The notes beneath the pieces are model-generated. The model was not told the DNA's origin. It made no database searches and worked only from the letters and a program-made list of their open reading frames with translations. Made by a program: the position numbers and the translations under genes. This document shows, piece after piece, positions 1-12,200 of a stretch of DNA of 64,000 nucleotides (positions within the stretch are counted from its first letter, which is position 1; the number at the start of each line of letters is the position of its first letter). Source of the stretch: Phoronis australis (lineage: Eukaryota; Phoronida; Phoronidae); the NCBI GenBank assembly GCA_002633005.1, contig NMRA01000083.1, positions 959,161 to 1,023,160 of the forward strand, read 5' to 3'.

Positions 1-3000
1 GTGATTAGGTAAGATCTAGCGAGAAATCTATCGCATACGAGATACATCATATTTCATCAGGCCGCTCTCTTCCGGAACTAAAAATTCAGACAATCAAGTA
101 CTATTGATAGAACATGCGCGCATCCAGCCTAAATTCTAGGGAGGCTCGAATGTTTTGGTATGTAGACCTTTTACTGAAAAAAGGCAACGAGGACTAAAAA
201 GAAACAAAAAAACGGGGTACTAAGTTCAGACCTATGAATTGTGCATTCGCGCCGAATTCCTGTGTGTACTTTCGTCTCGTTTTCTCGGACTTTTTTCTCT
301 GAGACGGACCTTTTTGCCCACTTCGCCAAATGGAGGGCTCGTTCAAGCCCGCCGAGCCCTCTCCCCTCCCCCCTCCCCTGGGTGTGCGCATGTAAAAGTG
401 TTGTTAATTAAGAGTTATTTATCAGAAAATTCACTACTGAGCTTTCAGTCGAAAAGTAGACGATTAGTTAGCCCGATCTGCCCGCAAGAGAAATCAGCTT
501 TGTATATAAGTTAAATGCAGTTCGGTTTCTGGCTGTATTAACTTCCTTATTTGAATGCCACATGAGTTGACTAGCCTTATAGGTGTCGCTTCAAATTTAA
601 GAAAGGCTGCAGAGAATACATAAAAAATACATCGTCTGTTTGTAATTTTGTTATTGTTCTGTACAAAGTAAATTATTCTAAGATCTCTGTAAGCTGTACA
701 GTGTGTAGGATATGTTTGCATCAGGACTTTGCATTCACTACAAACTTACGGTCAGCGCAGTTTTGGCGTAGAGTAAGCTTTTGGTGATGATGCCGTTAAC
801 AGATGGACGTCAATGTTGTTAAACGTAAAAGCTAGTTATATTGTTGAGGCCACCACTATGTGCCCTTGTTGGGAGTGCCAGGCGTGCTTACTCATTTCTG
901 ACCACTTGCAATTCAGAAAGCATTGGAATTGTGTTGAGACATGTTTATGGCTAAAACTGAGAATCTCCAAGACAACGCGCGTGCTAACTTCACAAGGCAG
1001 GTCATTCACTGCTCGTTCACTGGGCGACCGAATTGCATTTACATAAATGTAATAACCCAACCCCAAACCTGTTCTTAGCAGAGACTAGACCTTTCCGGTC
1101 GAATCTGGCTCATGGTTGGTCACAGAAATGACGTCGGGTAACTTATAGCCTGGCAGAAAAGGCGAACCCTCCCACCAAGGACAAATATCGGTCCCCTTCT
1201 CCTCTACACGTGAATTTCTAAATAATGAAGTTAATGCAGTTATAAACTTAGTGGAATTTTCGTATTCCATGAAGCCGACTGCGCGGTGCAGGCCGGAACG
1301 AGGCTAAAGCCAACACACTGATAATAGTCACAGTTATCTCCACATGTAATCAAATGCGGTATTTTTAGATGAAGAAAGCATTTCATTATCTTGTAATATC
1401 AGACGTCAAAAGCAATGCCAAGTATTAATTCATTGTTTCTGATAACTTTGTTCCATTTTTCTGCTTCTTTTACTCGAACTATTTATGAGAGGACTCACCA
1501 TGAAATGTCGATTTTTACGACAAGTTGTTTGGTATTTTTTGATGAGCCGATTCGTGGTCTCGCCGCCTGAACAAACTGTGCAACGTGAACTACTTTTAAT
1601 GAGCGCACCCCCACCGTTCGTTTGGCGAAGTGGGCAAAAAGGTCCGCCTCAGAGAAAACCAGAAAAAGTCCACTAAAAAGTAAAAACTACCAAAATTCGG
1701 CGACCGCACAATTCCCAGCTCTGAACGTACCTCGTTTTGTTTTGTTTTTTTTTTAGTAAAAGGTCCACATTTTCAAAAATTCGAGACCCCATTTTTAGGC
1801 TGGGTGCGCACATGCTTTTGCGCAGGTTTTTGTTTGCGATACGAGTAAGACAATGCACGTTATTGTGGGATTACGTAATAAATGAGCTTGTAAGACAAAT
1901 TCATTGTTGTGAGGTGCACCACGTACGTGTAATATTATATGGTTGCAGTTATTAAAACGTTTTGTTTGTTTGAAATGTAGGCGCGATTGCGTATCCACCT
2001 TCATAGGAAACAGTGGCGCAAGCGATTGCAACTACCAGCCATCGAACCCGTCTATCTACTACTATAATCCAAGAAAAAGAGAGTACATTTTTCATCAAAG
2101 TCTACAGGCTGTCGAAGACGGACGGTAAAGTTTCTAGCTCTCCATATAGTCTTGCAGTAGTCATGATACTGAGCACCTGTTCTAACACACGAAAAGCAGA
2201 AGTAGAATAAATGAGAAATAATGCATATTTGCACGACATCATGAATCGATAACGATATCGCTCTCCTCCTATTAATGGCACACTTGTTGTAGCTAAAAGT
2301 AGGCTACTTCTTTGCCGTTTCATTTCTAAGTTGTGTTGTTTCAGGAAATCGGCAGTTTTCGTCAGTCAAGACACTCACTACCTTGTGATCGCAAGTCTAG
2401 AAGTTTACAATGACGTCACAGGCTCATTCTCGTCGTCTGAGGACGCCAACACCACTGTATACAGATTTGACAAGTCGACAGGTTTGTGAGTCGCACTTCA
2501 TTGAAGCTACCAACTCGCATTGCAGGTTTGCAATGATCGAAAATTAAGGTCTCGCTGAATACAAGAATGGATGCCATTTAGCAACTATCAAGAAATTGAA
2601 CCCAGTTACGCAGTGCGACGTACCCAGTAGGTCTAGCTTACGCTACCTTACGATGTGAATACACAGGCCTACTATGGCGGGCCGTTGAGGGGAAAGTGTC
2701 GCCGTAAAGTTACGCTTGTAATTACAAGCGTAAATTAAATTGCAGGAGTGTCGCCGTACAATTACGCCCGTAAATTAAATGGGGGAAATGTCGCCGTAAA
2801 TTACGCTGGTAAAATACCTTCAGAACGTTCCAAATTTAAACCAATCAGTGATGACCTAACATATCCGACTGTTGCTGGGCAGCTCGTTCTTGCACAATCG
2901 CTGACATGGCAGCAGCGATTTGATCCGCCATGATTCAGCGCTCGTATCGTAGACATGAAATCCGTCAGTAAATAAGTAATTCTATGAGCCCACGCGATTT

Positions 3001-6000
3001 TGGATTGTAAAACCCAACGTCATTGGCTAAAAGTTTAAACTAAATTACGAGCGTAATTTTACGCCGTAAAGAATTAATTTACGCTCGTAATTTTACGGCG
3101 TAATTAACGGCGTAAATAACGGCGTAATGTACACAATTACGCTCGTATTTTCCCGGCGACACTTTCCCCCCAACGGCCCATCATAGCCTACGAGGCAATA
3201 CGCCGAGCAACGTAACGTGGATGCCAAAATTTAAAACGTCTTTTTCGCGTGCTTTGGGCGTTGAGCACTAGGCGCGGAAAATATGCATTTTTATGCAAAT
3301 CTACGCTAGGCTACGCAATACTGCATTCCTATACACGACGGAGAAGCCAGCTTATGGATCACCTACTCAGTGACTAGGTCGATCCTGCAGGGCAACAGCA
3401 ATGTTTTTCACACACGTGAGTAAGCTGCCTCTGGCTAACGTCAGCTCACTCAGCAAGCCAAACATCGCAGGCGCGGTCTGAAAGGGGTATAACGTGAAAG
3501 GTTGTGGAAACAGAAACGAACAAATATGCCGCTTACTACGAATCCACGCAACTCTGGGCTTATGAAATGTTTGACTAATCGATCAGTGTCATTCAAATTG
3601 CCTATCATAAAAGTTGCGCTTGATTCACTTCGTCTGCCACCAGTGTCAAATCGGCTGAGACCTCTGATTTTACTTGTCATTATCGGGTTAATTTTGTTTC
3701 AAATTTTGTTTCAAATTTCATTCATAAGACGTCCGAGCCATGACTCTGTAAACAGCAAAAATGAAAAATGACAGTCACAGCAACCCATTGCTTTCACGTT
3801 GTTGAAACGGTACATGTTCATTTCATGTCAATCGGACAAGAATCAAGAATTACGATCTATCACCTTAAGGCAAAGTAACAAAGGAACAAAAATAAAAAAC
3901 AGCGCTGGATTCATTCTCAAAATAAGATTAGTCGAACACGATATGGTATACGAAAATCGACGTTTGTAGACCCTCCTGAAATTGAATTTGACGTCGTATA
4001 CGAGAATCGCACGGTATACACACACACACACANNNNNNNNNNNNNNNNNNNNNNNNNNNNNNNNNNNNNNNNNNNNNNNNNNNNNNNNNNNNNNNNNNNN
4101 NNNNNNNNNNNNNNNNNNNNNNNNNNNNNNNNNNNNNNNNNNNNNNNNNNNNNNNNNNNNNNNNNNNNNNNNNNNNNNNNNNNNNNNNNNNNNNNNNNNN
4201 NNNNNNNNNNNNNNNNNNNNNNNNNNNNNNNNNNNNNNNNNNNNNNNNNNNNNNNNNNNNNNNNNNNNNNNNNNNNNNNNNNNNNNNNNNNNNNNNNNNN
4301 NNNNNNNNNNNNNNNNNNNNNNNNNNNNNNNNGTGCACGTTTATATGTATATTCCACTGGGGTTGAATGAGATTGTACGTGTTTAATCCCGTTTCGACGC
4401 GTGGTGTCACGGGTCAATCATCCGACATGCGGGCGATTCAGTACCTCGCGTGCCTGCTAATGTCACAAGGACTAATGGCGTTTTGGTACCCGTACACAGA
4501 GCCCGTTTTTATTCTAGTCCGAACCATCTACTCTTCGTCTACTGTAACCGTGAATTCACGTACTGTACTGTCTATTTCATCTACAGGTCTGTTTGCGTTA
4601 CATCAAACCCTATCCCACTCTCAGATTGGTGGCCTCTGCATCCATCGGTCAGACTTGGGCGCTATCTACCTGGGTTTGGCACACACCAACAACACCCACA
4701 AGTCAATAATTTACACTTGGAACGAAGACAGCCGGACGTTTGATAATCCCGCACATTTTGATGTAAGTAAACTTCTCAAAATTTATTTGCAAGTCAAGAA
4801 CATCTTGCAAAATTAAAGCAACTAAGGATCCGAGTTCCGAAAAAAGAAACTAAATTCTGATTTAGACCACTTACCACCAAATAATAATCTCAGTGGTTTC
4901 TGTGCTATTGAATTCGTTATGAGACCGCGCTCGGAGCATAAAATGACCCGCCCTTATAGAGCTAACTTGGAGAGCCTGGTATTAACCAATAAAGAACCTG
5001 AGTTCTTTAAATCCCAAAAGTCACCCCTAATATGATCAAGGAATGATTTTATGCCAATTTCATAACGTTATTCGGTCTAAATAAAATGTTTTTGTGACTA
5101 TGGATCCGCCTTTTGTCAAAAAACGACTTTTGATTAGAACCGCATACGGCCATGAAAGTGGTGTGAACTTGTTTCTTCTGGAGGTAGAAGTGATTTCTCG
5201 GATCCAGGAAACTGACAGTCCTTTATCACCTTGACTAGGCTCAATAACTTGACTTGACACAGCGAATGTACCTAAAGCAATAATAGTGTGTAGTTAGTGA
5301 GACTGGTCACAAGACCGAACATTATGTGATAGTGATAACGAATTACTCAGTCTACCTGCTGTGCGTGAATTTGGAATCCTGTTTAATCTCAAGATCGCGT
5401 ATGCGTGAACTTGGAATTTTTTATTCATTGTAAAGAATTTTTTGTAATTATTGGCCTCGTGACCACCCATTTCCTCTTTTACCGTAACTTGTGTCAAAGG
5501 AGCGGAGAAATATGTGAATGGTTAAATCAAGTTTTGTTTGGTAAATAAGATCGCCAATTGTAGAAAAAAAGATTGGTTGAAATTTTCGTTATTTTATCAT
5601 TGTGTAATTTAATTTGGTACAGTGCAAACTTTTAACAACGTGAACATGGTTAATTGAGTAAGCTAGACAAGTTTCCTCGTGTATTTCAAGTTCGCGTATG
5701 CGCGATCTTGAAATTAAGCAAGATTCTAAGTTCACGCACTGCATGCCAACGCCTCGTTTCACGTGAGTGTCACATGGTGACTCTAGTTGGTAAATAGGCC
5801 ATAGTGTTGTGGCGCATAAAACGAGGTGCTGTGTAGAAGCCAGCTTATTGAGCCTGGTCTCAATGCTAGAGCTGACGTTACTTCTAATTTTAGTAAGGAA
5901 CAAGCTGGGACTAGTAACGGCAAGTTGCCTTATTTTTAACAGCAGAGAGGTTTATAGCAGCAAACTTACGTTTGCAAATGCTGATGACACAATTTTGTGA

Positions 6001-6246
6001 AAGTGTGGATTGTAAGAACATTTTCGCATTAACTTAAAACTTTAAACAATAATACCAAGTGTTTAAAATAATCGTTTTAATGAATGTTTTAGATCTCCAG
6101 TTCGTTGGACTGCGCTATGTTCGATGAAGGCGGAACAACCTATGCCTACTTTACATCAGTAGCAGATGACATCACTATTGAGGAAGCAAACTTCGCAGCA
6201 TCCCAACAACTTTTCCGAAAAGACTTAGATTCAAGCTTTACAAGCG
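1..6246 (+). CDS. N-terminal EAR repeat exons of the mosaic gene
   Basis: Exons 1-8, 1981-2124, 2345-2481, 4587-4762 and 6093-6246 encode about four EAR (epilepsy-associated/EPTP) repeat units. Each shows the family pattern of a hydrophobic strand, a Y-x-W/F strand and an F-x-L-x-Q-x-L strand: for example SIYYYNPRKREYIFHQSLQ, THYLVIASLEVYND with TVYRFDKSTG, LFALHQTLSH, and SIIYTWNEDSRTF. The fourth unit (AYFTSVADD to QQLFRKDLDS) is more diverged. Exon boundaries fall inside repeats, not between them, with junction phases 2, 2, 1, 0 and 1. More repeats probably lie upstream. The 300-N gap at 4033-4332 sits in the intron between the second and third units, so a missed exon there is possible, though the phases already join cleanly without one. 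Confidence 0.8.
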
Positions 6247-9200
6247 GTGAACCTCTTCACTCATAAATCCTGTCTGAAAAGTCAGACATTTTGAGACTCA
6301 CCTACAAAAACTTTTCATAAATAGACAGTTATGCGATACTCAAAATTATCAAAGTTTACTTCTTTTATACGTGTAGTATTATCAGGGTCAAATTTCGTCA
6401 TCTGCCCAAGTTTCCCACATACTGGTGATAAAGTACGGGGAAACCTCATCAAAAACCAAAGAATGCATGACTTCAAAATATAGTTTTCAACTGTTAATTA
6501 GCAGTAACAATTAACACCCATCTTTTTATCCAAACGCATAAATCTAGGGAGGGTGAAGGTCTGGTTAAGAGCTGGAAGGCATCGATAAGATTATTAAGAT
6601 TTGAGTGAACGTTGCGCCATTGTCGCAAAACGCGTATGAATTTAAACATAAACGTTCAGATAACACTTATTGCTTGCGTTCTTTTTTCAGTATTCTTTTC
6701 ATTGAAATTGATTTCAGAATTAACGGGGGCTCAATTTCAATACCCATACTTGATATATTTTTTCAGATCAATCTGCTTTGAACGTATTTCATCCCCTTGG
6801 CTTAGAAAATGGCGCTATTCCTAACTCAGCCATGTCGGCTAGTTCAGTGTACAACAACGTTGACTATGCCCACTTAGGTCGGTTGAACGCCAACTTGGGC
6901 TGGGCAGCGGCTTCATTCATTGACCAATGGCTGCAGATAAATCTGGACAGAGAGTACGTTATCTCTATGGTTGCTACACAGGTAGGATGTAGAATTGAAT
7001 GGTTTTCCTACACTGTTTGCTCACTTTTGATGTTCGTTGAGAATTGATGAAAGTGTAAGATTGAAAACATACATGTATACTTTTATCACGGTGCTGTTTG
7101 GACAAGGAAAACATCAACATTGTAGTCCCAGTTAAGTATTGCTTCCTCAAACTTGAGTCCGCGAATCAACTACTGCTGATGGCAAATATTTTGAAGTATT
7201 AGAACTGAAAATATATTTGAAAGTTATTTCTGTATGTTGTATAAGTTGTAAGAGGGCCATATCTTCAAGACTGCCTAAGAGTTGATATCTGTAGTAGCAG
7301 ATTTGTTGAATACTGATTCCAGTCACAAAGATATGGGCACTCTACCCAAGTCAATAAGCAACTTTGTATTGGTACTAGAGAGCAGATTTACAACACTTCC
7401 GATACTTCGTTAACATCGGCATTGACAATTCAATACTAAGTGATGATTGTCACGTGTGTTAATAGCCATTAAGAGCACTAACCTACGCTTTGGAGTCTGA
7501 ACGCAGCAGCATGTTGTCTTAGGTGAAGGTCAATAACTATTCTCTTTCAAAACAAAGTCAGTTGACTGTTTTTATCGATTTATCACTCAGTTGGAAGACC
7601 GGTGAACCGAAATGAAATTGATAATACTGAAAGTGCTCTGAGAAAGCGTAAGTACCTTCGCCAATTAAATTTAGCCACACTTGGGCGTCGAGTACCATTC
7701 TTTCCCAATGCTATGGAGTGTAGCGTTGTGGTAGGACTATATAACCACAGGCGTCCTCAGCTTCTGATGGTCCCCAATACACTATATAGAATACTACAAG
7801 GTACGACACTCCGGACTAGACATTTCACGGGTGCTTCACTTCAGTCGTCCATAGCAAACATAAAACTCAATAAATTTACACAACGCAGGAGTTTAACAAA
7901 CCATGAGGAATTTTAAATTTCGCCAAATACCATTTACGGCGTCGTGCTCCACCGAGTTCGCAAGAAATTCGCGGTCAAAGCACAAAAATATTCCCAAAAA
8001 GCCCGTCCAGAGCAACTCCCGTGTCCTACGCGAAGGTCAAGGACGGTACGGAATTATCCGGTGAGTTAATAGACAGATTTTCGGACTTTCAGCGTTAGGC
8101 ATCGTGAAACGTACTAAGCCATCGGTAGACTGATTTTTAGTCGAAAGCCAAAGAGATCAAAGGCAAGATTCTTCAAAAATCAGGCTCTAGGGGTCTGTTT
8201 CATGTGAAGTGACGGAAGTTTGGTCTAATGCTCCCACTTGACAGTTATCAAATAAAGGTTTAATCACCGCCTGATATAACCTGTACAAGAGGTATGGGTA
8301 TATTCTAAGACATTTTATTCTTTTCTAAAGTGAGTTTCAGTTATTTTTTAGAAATTAATAGGTATGTGGAGCGTAAGACCATATTTCTGTCATACTGTAC
8401 GTCTTTTAAAACTCACTTTCATGAAACAGTCCTCAGGTGGCGAGACCGTGTCGTCCATGAATCGGCTTAAAAAGAACTGCCTAGCAAAATGCCGGTGAAA
8501 TCAACGATATTTCATGAGTCCGTCAAAAATAGTTCAACAACACGATAATTTACGATGAAAAAAGCAGAAAAAGTTTTCAAAACCAGAAATGGCAGTGCAT
8601 GTAGGCCTAATGACCGATATCACAAGATAAGGCCATGCTTTTTCGCCAGAAAATGGTACGTGTACGTCTAGTTAATGAAGCATTATCTGACTGGATCTAA
8701 GTAAGATGATACGTTAGTGTTGACTTACGAAATAGATATCTCTTTCCCCGATTCCAACTGTGGGCCTGGCCACCACTTCATGAACTTCTTTTGAACACAA
8801 GAGTGCCAACATGACCTTGATTAGTCAAAGTGGAACAGAAGAGGTCATGCCATGGGTGAATTATGACGAATACGCAGTTGTCTCCAGAAAAAAAGACTTT
8901 CAGTTGTCACGTGCCTATGCTCTGTTTCACCAGAAATGCTAGAGGTGTCACATTTTGTGTGTTCATCGAAGATCGTGACTTACATATCTATTTCTTAGAA
9001 ACCAGTTTGAAATGAGAATGTAAAGAACATTCCATTAGACAGATAGAACTGGATGCCACAGTCTTGCGCATCTATCAATAGTCTTGACTTTTGTTTCAGG
9101 GAAGGACCTGTTGTGATCAGTGGCTTAAAACATATGAAATTCACTTTTCAAACGACGTCATCAACTTTCAATGTTATAAAGAAACGAACTCGTCAAGCTG

Positions 9201-12200
9201 TAAGGTAAGAATGAGCGATCCATAGACTGAAATACCACAAACATCTCTTCGAGTCTCCACTGGTATGAGAGTGTGCTGGTGGTTTGGAACACGTTTTGTA
9301 GTGTAGCGTTTGCTGTTACAGAGTAACGCATGAAAATGTAACAGGATTAACGTAGATTCATCAGATAAAATTCAGTTAAAAGTGCCAGACTTTATTTTTG
9401 ATGAAGGAATTGCCTCGTAAGAGCACTTTGATGGGATAGTTGAACAAAGACGCCAGTTCTTTAGATTTGCCAATTTCAATTTGAAAAGTCATGCATTCGA
9501 GTCAAAATCTTTATCAGTTTGTATCTGTACAGGTGTTTCCAAATTTTGAGCGGATTTTCTATGAGCATAGTTTTCATGCACGTGTTAGGTTTCAGTGTTG
9601 TAGTTTACTGGCTTGTCTCGAGGGCATGTCTGTTACCTTCATGTTGTTGACGTGACAGCATACCACAAGATATGACTATTACCAGACATATTTGAAGTAC
9701 AGATAAAAATATGATTGGCATGCTGTGCGTTTGTGGTATTTTTTTCTGTAAATCAAAATATCTTTTCTTGAAATGTGGATCTTTATCCATCCAGGAAAGT
9801 TCACAATCAAAGAAAATTAAATCTGTTCAGCTGAACTACGTGATTATGTAAAACATTTTCAGTAAGAAAATTGTAAATATAAATTTCAATTTAAAGAATT
9901 ATATTTAAATATAAGTCACAGTGCAGTGAACCTGCACATTATTTGGTTTTTTATTTAGTCCAGGCTTTTGACGTCAATTGTATTGGTAGAAGTTATAGCG
10001 TTTTAAAGGGGTACTAAATCCTGTGTCATAAAATGAATTGTGTAGTTCGAGGTGGACCGTTCTTTCCCACAGCTGTCGTTAACCTGGCCAAAGTGTTAAT
10101 ACACACTTGCTGATTTCAGCATGCAGACTATGTAAGCAGTGTTAGAACTTGCTCCGAAATTTTGAAAATTGACGATGGCATTTAAGCATAAGATTTAAAA
10201 GTATACTTATTAGGTTGAGCATAAAAGATTTATGTTTTGCGATGCTCTTATTATGAAAGACGAATCTTCTCAGACAAAGCACGACAGCTGCCTAACACTA
10301 TGTTCAATAAATAGACGGACATAATTGATTTTCTGATGACGTCATTCTCAGACCACCAACTCAAACAGGCATTTTGTGCCGAACTATGTTTAGACGGTTC
10401 CATTGTCTCTGTAACTGACTACTGGGTGGTGACGAATATGTCAGCAAGTGTGTTTGTCCGTCATATTTGTCGTGTGTAATTTATTTTTGATATTGCCTTA
10501 AATTTTGCTTGACACTAATGTCAGCGGAAAGTCCCGTATTTTTATTCAGATGCCACAGTATTGTGAGTGAACCAGCGGAATAAATTTTGAATACTGTTTC
10601 AAGCTTTACATATTTGTTGACTGATAAGTTGGGAAAGTCCTCTGGAACGTACCCTTAAATCATTTGGCCATGTTTAATATCTTTTACTGAACGAGTGTTT
10701 AGTATTTGTTAAGTACATACATAATGCCTTTCAGCAATCGTTTTCCATCATTTTATGTGCTTTCTTTTTTGCTGTTGCTGGACAATATTCTACGCCTGAA
10801 CTGCATTCCGTAGACGCAAGGTACGCGCAAGTGAAAGCAGGCGTGATCACGTGTTTCGCGAGTAATATATGGTGATATCTCGCGTAGACTAGCGTGTTCT
10901 CGCTTTTCTGCCATCTGTGGATAGTAGCGCCGGTGTATTGTTGAGCATTTGATACCACAATTGAATCATGTTGAATGGACTTAAATCTTACATTATCTCA
11001 ACAGTTGTTTAACGGGAACTTCGACAGAACGACGGTGGTTTCGAACGTCTTGATTAGACGAATGGCGGCTCGCTCTGTGCGATTCTATCCCAAGTCATGG
11101 ATGGGGTGGGTGGTTTTGAGAGCGGAATTGTATGGGTATACAGCAGAACACAAATGTAAGTTCTCGTATGTTAAATGTGTGCGTGCGTGCGTGCGTGCGT
11201 ACGTACGTGCGTGTAGTGTGAGCGCGCGCGCGTGTGTGTGTGCGTGTGTGTGTGTGTGTGGGTGTGTGGGTGTCTGCGTGCGTGCATGTGTTCGTGTACC
11301 AGTAAGTTACGCACGTTCTCTTTGGCGGCGCGGTATTTTAAGCAGGCCCACTTTTTAAAATTTCTTGCTGGGTGTAGTGTTAGCACTCATTTGAAAAGCG
11401 CTTAACTATACAGTGCCGTTAAAATGTCCAAGAAAATTTGGTTTGCAACGATTTTTCATAGACAAACACATTTAAATTTTTAAATTGAAAAAGATAGATT
11501 TAGTGTTTTCCCCTCAGTATTCATCCTTTAAGGGTACAGTGTTATGGCGTCTGCTGCGAAAAAAAATATTTACGCGCTCAATAGCCAAACATACCAAAGC
11601 TGATCTATGTGGGAAATTGAAGTGGTTCAATGGTTTGTGCATGGCTTGACTTCTTCTCCATTATTAGAAAATTAGATTGAATGGCGTTTAAAATCAATTT
11701 TAAGTGCAGTTTCAGCTAAAAGTTTAGTTTTAGTGCTTCCACGTTTTTTTCTAACTTTTAGATTTAAATTAGTCATTACCAAAATGCACGAATATGTATT
11801 TTTGCAATATACAGTACGCATACTTATGTTCCGTGTCCAGTGGGCAAGGCAGCGACAAGCTCATTCCACGCCGGGCGCCACTAACACTTCAGTCGACCGG
11901 CCACCAATTGTTACTCCCCTTCGTCACCAATTTCCCCTCTCCCTTTGTGTAAATAGACCAACAGCTTTTAGAGGTGTTGCTACCCGGTGTTTCATCGCCA
12001 CATAAAAGCCATAAATGTTTTCGATAACCACTAGCTCGAAAACATTTACAAAAATAGCCTCTGGTTTCAAAACTGGTCAAGAATCCGATGGTCAGGCCAT
12101 CTTATTTTAAGGTTGTTAATATTTCAAAAATTGCACATTTTCTTTTAAAAACTCTTTTTCTTCCAAAAATTCCTTTTGAAACTACCAACTTGTAACAAAT

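Noticed and set aside
7602-7916. 104-codon plus frame in a mosaic-gene intron
   Set aside because: No domain, and not in phase with flanking splice sites.
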